DNA of 8,669 bases, taken from the NCBI GenBank assembly GCA_017454585.1, contig JAFTCU010000182.1, positions 1 through 8,669 on the forward strand. The letters run 5' to 3'. Below are positions 1 through 6,571 of this stretch, in pieces; the stretch's first letter is position 1, and each line of letters begins with the position of its first letter. A program made the position numbers and the translations under genes. This DNA comes from Thermoguttaceae bacterium. GTDB lineage: Bacteria > Planctomycetota > Planctomycetia > Pirellulales > Thermoguttaceae. Under the pieces are notes generated by a model. That model ran no database searches. It was not told the DNA's origin and was given only the letters and a program-made list of their open reading frames with translations.

Positions 1-10
1 CGGCGACAAA

Positions 11-449
11 GCTGTAACCCTGTCAAATCCAGGCACCCTGTACACCAATGGTGCAGATTACTGCCCGAGCCGTCTTGGCTGTAACCCTGTCAAATCCAGG
101 CACCCTGTACACCCCGATAGGATTTATCTTCCTGAAATGGAAGGGCTGTAACCCTGTCAAATCCAGGCACCCTGTACACCTTGAGGAGAATAAAGATGTT
201 CAATCTGTATCGCTGTAACCCTGTCAAATCCAGGCACCCTGTACACCGCCTGAGCTGTTGTAAACGCCATCAGCGACATGCTGTAACCCTGTCAAATCCA
301 GGCACCCTGTACACCTCATCACCCCCATCGAGCGTGCGGCCTTTGGGCTGTAACCCTGTCAAATCCAGGCACCCTGTACACCTCTACCGCGACGATACTG
401 CGGGACGGATTGCGCTGTAACCCTGTCAAATCCAAGCACCCTGTACACC
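11..449 (-). CRISPR. CRISPR array, 7 repeats and 6 spacers visible, cut by the left edge
   Basis: A 36-base unit recurs at 11-46, 78-113, 145-180, 212-247, 280-315, 347-382 and 414-449. On the plus strand it begins GCTGTAACCC and ends CCCTGTACACC. The bases flanking the unit differ between copies, which fixes its length at 36. Six copies are identical; the one at 414-449 has a single G-to-A change at 435. The spacers (47-77, 114-144, 181-211, 248-279, 316-346, 383-413) are 31, 31, 31, 32, 31 and 31 bases and unrelated to each other. Bases 1-10 are the tail of another spacer, so the array continues leftward. I assign minus-strand transcription because a strong promoter at 566-593 points into the array. 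The variant repeat at the right end would by itself suggest the opposite, since degenerate repeats usually mark the leader-distal end. Read on the minus strand, the repeat has a 4-bp stem (CCTG/CAGG, 7-base loop) followed by exactly 8 bases, GTTACAGC. That matches the stem plus 8-base tag made by Cas6 in type I and III systems. Confidence 0.97.
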
Positions 450-652
450 CGACAAAACTGAAAGTATCGTCTGAGTATTTGCGGCCGCGGATGGCGAGCT
501 AACGTCACACCGTATAACCACCGTACAAATTGTCAAAGAAAATGGGAAATCCCTCAAACAGTTGTATTTTACCACACCCGGTGCGGCTGTCAAGGGTTTC
601 CCCCCCTTTTTTTCTATGATTTTTTCAAAATTTTGGTTTTTTTCGCAACTTT
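450..652 (-). other. Intergenic leader region between the array and the last cas gene
   Basis: These 203 bases hold no credible gene. The right part (about 595-650) is rich in T on the plus strand. The middle carries the promoter described separately at 566-593. About 15 bases after its expected transcription start is a short self-complementary stretch (GGGAAATCCC, 544-553), followed on the minus strand by a T-rich tract. That could be a weak pause or attenuation site. No intrinsic terminator for the cas operon is visible here, because on the minus strand this region is A-rich rather than T-rich. Some read-through from the operon into the array is therefore possible. Confidence 0.6.
566..593 (-). 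promoter_or_regulatory. Putative CRISPR leader promoter (sigma70 type, extended -10)
   Basis: On the minus strand there is a perfect -35 box TTGACA (588-593), a 16-base spacer, and a -10 box TAAAAT (566-571). TG sits one base upstream of the -10, giving an extended -10. Transcription would start near 558-560 and reach the first repeat of the array after about 110 bases. This is a consensus match read by eye; no start site has been mapped. Confidence 0.65.
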
Positions 653-3013
653 TCAGGATTCGTCTTCCGTATCCAGCCGCGTGTCTTTATTGTCCTGACG
701 CTTTTCACGATTCATGGAATTGTTTTCGTGAATGTGTTTTGTGTCAGGCGACAACGCGTCCGATTTATCGAACGGTTTGAAGGAATCGTAGGATTTGACG
801 TTTCCAGCCCCTAGCGGTTCCAGTTTGGTATTCCACCCGTACAGAAGGTCGGCTTCGGGGTTGGCCGGGTCAAAGAGCGGAAGCCACTGCCCCTCCATCG
901 CCTGGGAATCGGTCGGAAGCCCTTTGGACCTGCGGAACGATTCGGTAAAACGAACGGGCTGAAGCTGACGTTCCATTTGTCCGGACGCACCTTTTTTCGG
1001 GGCCGCAAAGGTCGAAAACCAGATGTGCCCGCCGCGCTGGAAAGAGTCGTAGTTCTTCTTTGCCGCTCGCGGGTAACGGACCCTGGAAACCGGTTTCTGA
1101 GTGGCTTCCCAGATGGCCGTCTGCTTTTCCACGGTCGAGCGGAGCGGTTCGTCAAGCTGGAATTCCTCGGGTTTTGCCGTTCGGATCGTGCCGTCATCCT
1201 CCAGGATGAAAATGGACTTGATCTCCGGCTGACACAGGCCCAGACCGATCGGCTTGCCGCCGCCAAGACGCCAGGCATTTACCGAGCACGCCCGGCAAAG
1301 CAGCGCCAGCTCGTTGACTGTCAGAGCCTGAAACGCGATCCGGAGGCTGCCCGTTTGGTTCGGCGGGAGCAAGTCGGCGGCACTGGTCATTTTCGTGACC
1401 ATATCAAAACCAAGTGCTCTCCCATTATTGTCGTAAATCGGCTGCTGGTCGTATTCCCACGGTTTTTCCGAGTCGAAAGCGTTCCTGTAAACTTTGTACC
1501 CGCGGAGTTTTGCTTCGTCTTTTTTCTGGTAGAACGAAAAGCATCCGGGGTGCGGGGTCGAAAGGGCCACGAGGGGGATCTCCTTCCAGATTTTGGCGGA
1601 AGCGTCGCAAAAGACGAGGTTTTCGGGACGGATCCTCCCCGCGAAACACGGAACGTTTTTGTCCCCCGTGTCGGAAACCTGGCCGAACAGGTTGGTCACA
1701 AAATCGACTTTGCGGTCGGTTCTGCGCGTGTCCGGAAGGTACTCTTTATTCGGGAGAACATCTTGAATCGCCTGTCCTTTTTTTCCCCAACGCGCCCACT
1801 GAAGGCTTTTGATTTGGCTTCCGTCCGTGATCCGGGTGGTATTCAGGTTTTGAGGTTCCAGCCAGATCAGGTCGCCGCGGTGAAGTTCTGTGTGGTCTCC
1901 ATTGGTATTTCGTGAGATATAATCGGCCCAGAGCGAAGACGGTACAGTAATTTCTGACTGTGTGGGGTCTTCGGCGTACAGGGCCTCCTTTTTGCGACCT
2001 TTGCACTGAATATCGCCTGAAATTTTCAGCTGCCAGCGCGTTTTGCCCGCGTCACGGCGATTGTCAAACGGACGAGGCCGACCGTTTTCATAAACATAAT
2101 AAAGTGGACCTCTTTTAAAATCTTTGCGCAGTTTTTTCAAGCTGTTCCTGTCTCCTAAATATTCCAGCGGCACAAGCTGGCATTTCCCGATCCGAACGAT
2201 TCCATCCTGAAGGGTATTACCAGCGCGTTCGACCCTCGCGAGGAAGAGGGTTTGCGGCGTTTGGGGCGTTCTGCCGGTTCCGTCGCCGAGCTGCACATCA
2301 CGGCCGCAGCAGAACCAGGCGTTGGGGTTGGTGTTGCCTAGGGAGCCGGAGGTCAGGATCATCATGAGGTTCCGAAGCATACCGCGGATGGCCGTGGCCG
2401 GAACGATGACGTCCGAGCCGATTTTCAAAGCGGTGCTGCTTTTTTCCTTTTCTTTGTTCGTATCATTTTTCTTTACCGCCTGCGTCGTCAAAAGAGGACG
2501 AAGGGTCTCGACCGAAAGTTCCAGAACGCCCGAAAGACGGTCCTTTTCAACTTCGTCGATCGTGCGCGAGGTCGGCTCAATGTGCTGGGGTGTGCCCGAA
2601 AACGGGATGAATGTGTACGGATTGTGGAACGGCTGACCGATGTTTGACGGAGATTCCAGCTTCGAGGTAATTTGATTCGGATTACGACCGAACGAATTTC
2701 TCCCAAAATTGGAGGAATGGTTTCCCCAAGAATTTCTCCCGCCGTAACTCTGAGGATTTTGGGGAGTAATGCTTTCGGTCGGAGTATAATCTTCGTGTCC
2801 CTTGAGTTTGACAGATTGTGACTGAATGATTCCATTCTTCATCGTGACAAGAATCGTGTCGCCATTTTTGGCCAGACTTTTATCGAACCCAATCATGTTA
2901 CTCAGGATGGGACGTCTGACATTTTCCCCTTTTTTATTTGGAATTTCGACAAAATATTTCCCGTTTTCAATGATGAGTGAGTATTCAGAAGTCGTTTCGT
3001 TTTGCGCGGCCAT
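653..3013 (-). CDS. TIGR03986-type CRISPR RAMP protein (Cas7-insertion-like), 786 aa
   Basis: Predicted RNA-binding subunit of the type III effector, acting in the cytoplasm on the crRNA/target duplex. Residues about 1-75 look like a small beta-rich, OB-like domain. A linker rich in Asn, Gly and Ser follows (about 85-125). The family hallmarks then appear in order: PYTFIPF (132-138), VPATAIRGMLRN (204-215), NLFGQ (441-445), FAGRIRPENLVF (457-468), LSTPHPGCFSFY (484-495), LRGYKVYRN (503-511), a glycine-rich RAMP loop WRLGGGKPIGLG (581-592), VRYPRA (645-650) and GGHIWF (661-666). The last 45 residues are highly charged and probably disordered. About 220 residues separate the IRGMLRN motif from the NLFG motif, far more than in a plain Cas7, which fits an inserted domain. 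The start ATG is 3 bases after the stop of the upstream gene, with GGAG (3023-3026) nine bases before it, so translation is probably coupled. The RAMP family call is firm. Equivalence to the III-Dv Cas7-insertion subunit is inferred from domain layout. Confidence 0.9.
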   Translation of the reverse strand: MAAQNETTSEYSLIIENGKYFVEIPNKKGENVRRPILSNMIGFDKSLAKNGDTILVTMKNGIIQSQSVKLKGHEDYTPTESITPQNPQSYGGRNSWGNHSSNFGRNSFGRNPNQITSKLESPSNIGQPFHNPYTFIPFSGTPQHIEPTSRTIDEVEKDRLSGVLELSVETLRPLLTTQAVKKNDTNKEKEKSSTALKIGSDVIVPATAIRGMLRNLMMILTSGSLGNTNPNAWFCCGRDVQLGDGTGRTPQTPQTLFLARVERAGNTLQDGIVRIGKCQLVPLEYLGDRNSLKKLRKDFKRGPLYYVYENGRPRPFDNRRDAGKTRWQLKISGDIQCKGRKKEALYAEDPTQSEITVPSSLWADYISRNTNGDHTELHRGDLIWLEPQNLNTTRITDGSQIKSLQWARWGKKGQAIQDVLPNKEYLPDTRRTDRKVDFVTNLFGQVSDTGDKNVPCFAGRIRPENLVFCDASAKIWKEIPLVALSTPHPGCFSFYQKKDEAKLRGYKVYRNAFDSEKPWEYDQQPIYDNNGRALGFDMVTKMTSAADLLPPNQTGSLRIAFQALTVNELALLCRACSVNAWRLGGGKPIGLGLCQPEIKSIFILEDDGTIRTAKPEEFQLDEPLRSTVEKQTAIWEATQKPVSRVRYPRAAKKNYDSFQRGGHIWFSTFAAPKKGASGQMERQLQPVRFTESFRRSKGLPTDSQAMEGQWLPLFDPANPEADLLYGWNTKLEPLGAGNVKSYDSFKPFDKSDALSPDTKHIHENNSMNREKRQDNKDTRLDTEDES

Positions 3014-3016
3014 GAT

Positions 3017-4444
3017 TTATTTCTCCATTTCAAAAGGCTTAATACTGCTGAACAATTCAGAATAAGTGCCGCAAGCGTTGGGTACTTCGGCGAGAGAAAC
3101 CCGACCGGAGGCTTTGCTGCTCCCAAGACGCAGGAGGCCCATATCGAGCGCACGAAGCGTCTGGGCGAGCCACTTCGCCTCTTTTTCCTGAGGATTCTCT
3201 ACAAAAAGCGTAACCGAAAAGGTACGATTGACTCGTGACGTTAACGTGGTGTTCGAGAATAAACCACCGGGGACGAAACCTCCTGTGATCGGGTCAATTC
3301 TCACGTGCGAGCGGAAATTTTCTTCCGGAGGAAGTTCACCAAGTTTTTTGGTCTCTTCAAACGGGACTAAAGCGTCTGAAAAGTGGATCCTTCCCCGCTG
3401 AAATGCCGTTCCGAAAAGGTACTGGACCGGGTATTTTCCAGGGGTTGCGCGACGCAGGGATTCTTTTTCCGCTTTGCGTTTCATTTTTTCCACGAAAAGC
3501 CACGCCAAAGAATCACCATCGTATTTAGTCGTGCCAAGCTGGTACTCGTTCCGAAATTTGTTGTAACTGTCCACCACGTCGGAACCTTCACGGGCGGCCA
3601 GGCGTGTCACCCACGAACGGAAAAGCCCGCGGAGCGTCGAACCTGGGATCCGCCAGCAGTTTTGGCCGTTCTGGGCCCGGACTCTCTGCGGGGAGGCGTC
3701 GCCGTTGGCGATCAAAAAGTCCTGACCGCGTGGGATTTTCAGTTTGAAATGAATCGTCAGACGCTCCGCTTCAACTGTCCCGGCCGGAACGTTCTGCCAC
3801 CCTTGGAGATTGAGTGCAGAAGGCCCTTTCTGGCGAAAATTCAGGTATGTTCCCAGGTCTTTGGCATTTGAAAAATCGAAAACGCAGTACAGTGGTTTTT
3901 TCCCGGGCTGAAAAATCGCCCGACCAATGCCGCGGGCTGCGCTTCCTCCCAAGAGAAAACCACCCGTTTCCTCGGCGAAAAAGGACGCAATGCGGGAAAT
4001 AAACGCTTCGTCTTGTACTTGAGATTCCGGCGCTGAATCCCCATCAAGCCAAAGCAGAGCCTCAGCGAGTGTACCGGGTGGGCAGGATTCCAGCGAGAAA
4101 AGGGCCCCATCAAGTACAACGTTCGTGTGTCGGTTCCGCAAATGATGAGTTCTGGTGTCTTCGGGACTTTTTTTCGGGTCAAAGCGCAAAGGAACATCCG
4201 GAACTTTCAGGCGTGAAGGGGAACCTTCGTCCAATTCTTCGCCACAGGATGAACCAAAAAACGCTGTTTCCAAAGTTTTGCCACAAGCATGGCGGAGTGC
4301 CCCGGCGAGTGCCGTCCCACGCAGAACCGGTCGGTTTTTTCCATCTCTCGCAAGGAGCAAGGTGTTAAAGTCGCTGCCGCATCCAGGAGCCAGGCCCTCG
4401 GGGAAAACCAGTGGAAGGTAAAGACCATAAATGATTTTTGACAT
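3017..4444 (-). CDS. Tandem Csm3/Cas7-like RAMP protein (Cas7-2x-like), 475 aa
   Basis: Predicted backbone subunit carrying two Cas7 domains in one chain. Domain 1 (about 1-190) has the N-terminal loop GCGSDFN (Asp25 is the candidate target-RNA cleavage residue), RGTALAGALRHA (42-53), the Csm3-type NRHTNVVLDGALFSLE (104-119) and a glycine-rich loop GGSAARGIGR (166-175). Domain 2 (about 225-455) repeats the plan with IPGSTLRGLFRSW (266-278), FGTAFQRGRIHFSDA (344-358), HVRIDPITGGFVPGGLF (380-396) and LRLGSSKASGRVSL (438-451). Asp249 in NGDA is a possible second catalytic residue, less certain. In Csm3 and Cmr4 such Asp residues cut the target RNA at 6-nt intervals. An excellent AAGGAG ribosome site (4455-4460) directly abuts the stop codon of the upstream gene and supports the start. 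The double-domain architecture is clear by eye. The Cas7-2x label rests on comparison with III-Dv systems. Confidence 0.92.
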   Translation of the reverse strand: MSKIIYGLYLPLVFPEGLAPGCGSDFNTLLLARDGKNRPVLRGTALAGALRHACGKTLETAFFGSSCGEELDEGSPSRLKVPDVPLRFDPKKSPEDTRTHHLRNRHTNVVLDGALFSLESCPPGTLAEALLWLDGDSAPESQVQDEAFISRIASFFAEETGGFLLGGSAARGIGRAIFQPGKKPLYCVFDFSNAKDLGTYLNFRQKGPSALNLQGWQNVPAGTVEAERLTIHFKLKIPRGQDFLIANGDASPQRVRAQNGQNCWRIPGSTLRGLFRSWVTRLAAREGSDVVDSYNKFRNEYQLGTTKYDGDSLAWLFVEKMKRKAEKESLRRATPGKYPVQYLFGTAFQRGRIHFSDALVPFEETKKLGELPPEENFRSHVRIDPITGGFVPGGLFSNTTLTSRVNRTFSVTLFVENPQEKEAKWLAQTLRALDMGLLRLGSSKASGRVSLAEVPNACGTYSELFSSIKPFEMEK

Positions 4445-4460
4445 AATATTTTTACTCCTT

Positions 4461-6509
4461 TCACTGATTATTCTTTTTCGTGAGAATCAAATCCGTCAGT
4501 AGTTCCAGGCCGAAAAGAACGTTTTCGCGGTCGAAATTTCCAAGCCACTCGCGGATTTCCTTTTGAATGGACTTCCACGCTTCCCAGCTTCCATCCTTTG
4601 AGCACTGAACGTCAAAAAATTCCTTCACCTCATTGAGTGATTTTGTCATGTAAAGTTTACGCAGAGACCCGATCTGTGACGAACTCGGAAGGGGCTTGCC
4701 GGAGTGGAAAATCTCAAGCGCTTTTTGTGCGATTGCCTTGCGTTTTTCGGAGGCTTTCAGGACTTTGGGTTCTGGCTGGCGCGTGAAAAGTTCAGCCGCT
4801 TTTCCCGGGTGTACACTTACTGCACCATAACCACATTGCGGATCCGTTTCGTCAATGAAGAATCCGCCCGAAAGGAGCTTTTGAATCGTTTCCTGCGAAA
4901 GCTTCTCCGGGAACTGAATGACCGACCCCGGCAGGATCACTACGCGCGGGGGCTGCTGTCCGCCGAGCTTGACGTTCCAGCCGAACAGAATCCCCGTGTT
5001 GGCCCAAACTTTGATCTCTGAAACCGAAAGATCATTTTTTTGAAGCCAAACTTCAACCATTTTCCTGAGCTGTTCATCAGCACTGTCTTTTCGATACCCT
5101 TCAGGAATCGTGATTGGGGACTGGACGATGAAAACAGTATGTTTCGCGGCAGACGGAAGAATCCATTCCACTGGCGTTTCGGTCAAAATTTCCGCCATAA
5201 GTTTTCCCATTCCCTGAACCGAACGACGGGTTCCAAACGTCGTTTCCGGGCAATCTGCGAAACTTTGAATCAGTTCCTGCGCGATACTTTCGGGCAAAAC
5301 AGCCAGACCGCGCCAGATCATGGGGGCCATCGAATCCACGGTGTAAAGCCCACGTTCATTTCCACCCTTTTCATTGTGGTGAACCCCGTGCGAGCGTACA
5401 TCGTGCGGCATGGCTTTCGCCTTCCAGAGCTGTGGCTTCGTCTCACGTTTTTCAATGAGGAGTACTCCGTCAGACGCTTTCATCGGTGCTTTGGGAGCTG
5501 CATTTTGCAGGATTTCTTCCTCCCACGCTTTGTCCTCAAACTCTGAAATCAGTGACTTTTCGACCGAGAATTTTGCCGCACGGTGCGTCAGACTCACGCG
5601 GATCGAAATGGGAGAGTTCGGTTTGATTTCGTTGGTTTTTTCACCAACGACGGCACACGGCTGAAGCGGCCAGACTATGAATTTCGACGATTCAAAGAGC
5701 TGGTCCATGAACGCCCGTCCTTTCGCCTGAAAACGCCGCACGATCATACCGCGGACGGCCGAAGCCGGAATCGAAAAGTCGGTCGTCTGAACGTTCGTCC
5801 TTACAGCGGCGGCCGTTGCAGGGACACAAACGGGCGTTTCCGCTGTGAACGTCAGACGGACGGGGATCCAGCGTTCCGAATCCGTAAACGCCGGAACGGT
5901 CTGCTCGTTCTGATTCTCCGCTGGAGGATTCCAGGCCGGTACTTCCGAAACAAGACGGCACAAAAGATCCGCCGGTTGGGCGTTCAGTTTTTGAATTTGA
6001 GCCGTGCATTGGCCGCAGCCGCGATTTCGGCTTCCTCCAATCGCGAAAATCGAAAGGAGGCCCAGCTGCCAAAGCGTCTCTTCGAGCGAGCCTGCAGGAA
6101 CGTTTGAGATAATTTTCCCCTGAAAAACCGTGCCGGTCCGAATGGCTTCGTTGGTTCTCAGCGACGTATCCTTTGCGGTGCCGTACTCGTCCAGCGCGGT
6201 TCGGGAAACGAACATCGTACTCTTTTCCCCCTGAGCGACTGCGTCGGTAATCTGGAAACTGGACTCCGCGTCCAGTCGGGCCACATCGAAAGAACGCCCC
6301 AAAACGAAGTACACGATCGCCGGGTCCAGCTCGAGATTTTTGAAGATTTCGAGCAGCGCCTCGCGCATGAGGCCCTTAATATGCGCTCCCGGGCAGAACG
6401 GTCGCCCCTGCATGTCGCGCGGGACATAATCGTTAACGGTTTCGCCGCCCAGGCCCGTACCGGGTTGAGCGTCCGAATGAAGTGTGATGGAATATTGGTA
6501 AACTTTCAT
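4461..6509 (-). CDS. csx10: Csx10-family RAMP protein (Cas7-Cas5-Cas11-like), 682 aa
   Basis: Predicted multi-domain effector subunit that would hold the crRNA 5' end and part of the backbone. Residues 1-175 form a Cas7-like domain with GTGLGGETVNDYVPRD (17-32; Asp27 is the candidate nuclease residue), CPGAHIKGLMREAL (39-52) and a glycine-rich loop AIGGSRNRGCG (156-166). The middle (about 210-570) matches Csx10 features: IPASAVRGMI (247-256), a SHGVHHN...ERGLYTVD region (373-392), a glycine-containing FGTRRSVQGMG (425-435), and the typical C-terminal block ILFGWNVK (507-514) followed by LPGSVIQF (526-533) and CGYGAVSV (559-566). Residues about 580-682 are a helical extension with SSSQIGSLRKLY (609-620), which may act as the small subunit. 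The start has no clear Shine-Dalgarno at normal distance, but the RAMP fold begins at residue 2, so this ATG is right. The gene follows cas10 by 62 bases. The Csx10 call is firm; the Cas11 role of the tail is inference. Confidence 0.87.
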   Translation of the reverse strand: MKVYQYSITLHSDAQPGTGLGGETVNDYVPRDMQGRPFCPGAHIKGLMREALLEIFKNLELDPAIVYFVLGRSFDVARLDAESSFQITDAVAQGEKSTMFVSRTALDEYGTAKDTSLRTNEAIRTGTVFQGKIISNVPAGSLEETLWQLGLLSIFAIGGSRNRGCGQCTAQIQKLNAQPADLLCRLVSEVPAWNPPAENQNEQTVPAFTDSERWIPVRLTFTAETPVCVPATAAAVRTNVQTTDFSIPASAVRGMIVRRFQAKGRAFMDQLFESSKFIVWPLQPCAVVGEKTNEIKPNSPISIRVSLTHRAAKFSVEKSLISEFEDKAWEEEILQNAAPKAPMKASDGVLLIEKRETKPQLWKAKAMPHDVRSHGVHHNEKGGNERGLYTVDSMAPMIWRGLAVLPESIAQELIQSFADCPETTFGTRRSVQGMGKLMAEILTETPVEWILPSAAKHTVFIVQSPITIPEGYRKDSADEQLRKMVEVWLQKNDLSVSEIKVWANTGILFGWNVKLGGQQPPRVVILPGSVIQFPEKLSQETIQKLLSGGFFIDETDPQCGYGAVSVHPGKAAELFTRQPEPKVLKASEKRKAIAQKALEIFHSGKPLPSSSQIGSLRKLYMTKSLNEVKEFFDVQCSKDGSWEAWKSIQKEIREWLGNFDRENVLFGLELLTDLILTKKNNQ

Positions 6510-6571
6510 AGGAATCGATTCTATTTAAATGATGAAACTCCCAACTTTTGAGGTTTTTTGGTACAAATGAC

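Noticed and set aside
181..420. A 79-codon open frame across the CRISPR array
   Set aside because: It is made of repeats and spacers; the coding potential is accidental.
517..536. A second TTGACA (531-536, minus strand) followed by TATACG as another leader promoter
   Set aside because: The spacing between the boxes is about 14 bases, too short for a standard sigma70 promoter. An extended -10 alone is possible but weak.
516..545. Resemblance of the leader to the repeat (GTACAAATTGTCAAA) as a tracrRNA anti-repeat or an eighth repeat
   Set aside because: Only TGTCAAA and a few scattered bases match, and the rest of the 36-base unit is absent. This does not support an anti-repeat.
592..613. Plus-strand hairpin AAGGG/CCCTT followed by T residues, as a terminator
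   Set aside because: The stem is only 5 bp. It would act on the plus strand, while the operon and probably the array are read from the minus strand. It also overlaps the -35 box of the better-supported leader promoter.
977..1915. A 312-codon open frame on the plus strand
   Set aside because: It is antisense to the conserved core of the 786-aa RAMP protein. Its product shows no recognisable motif, and it arises from codon bias of the real gene.
4808..4816. GGTGTACAC inside csx10, like the end of the CRISPR repeat
   Set aside because: The match is nine bases within a conserved coding region, with no extension into the repeat. It is most likely chance.
6510..6571. Possible small gene or internal promoter between cas10 and csx10
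   Set aside because: The gap is 62 bases, with no open frame and no pair of promoter boxes. A GGGAG lies too far from the csx10 ATG to serve it clearly.
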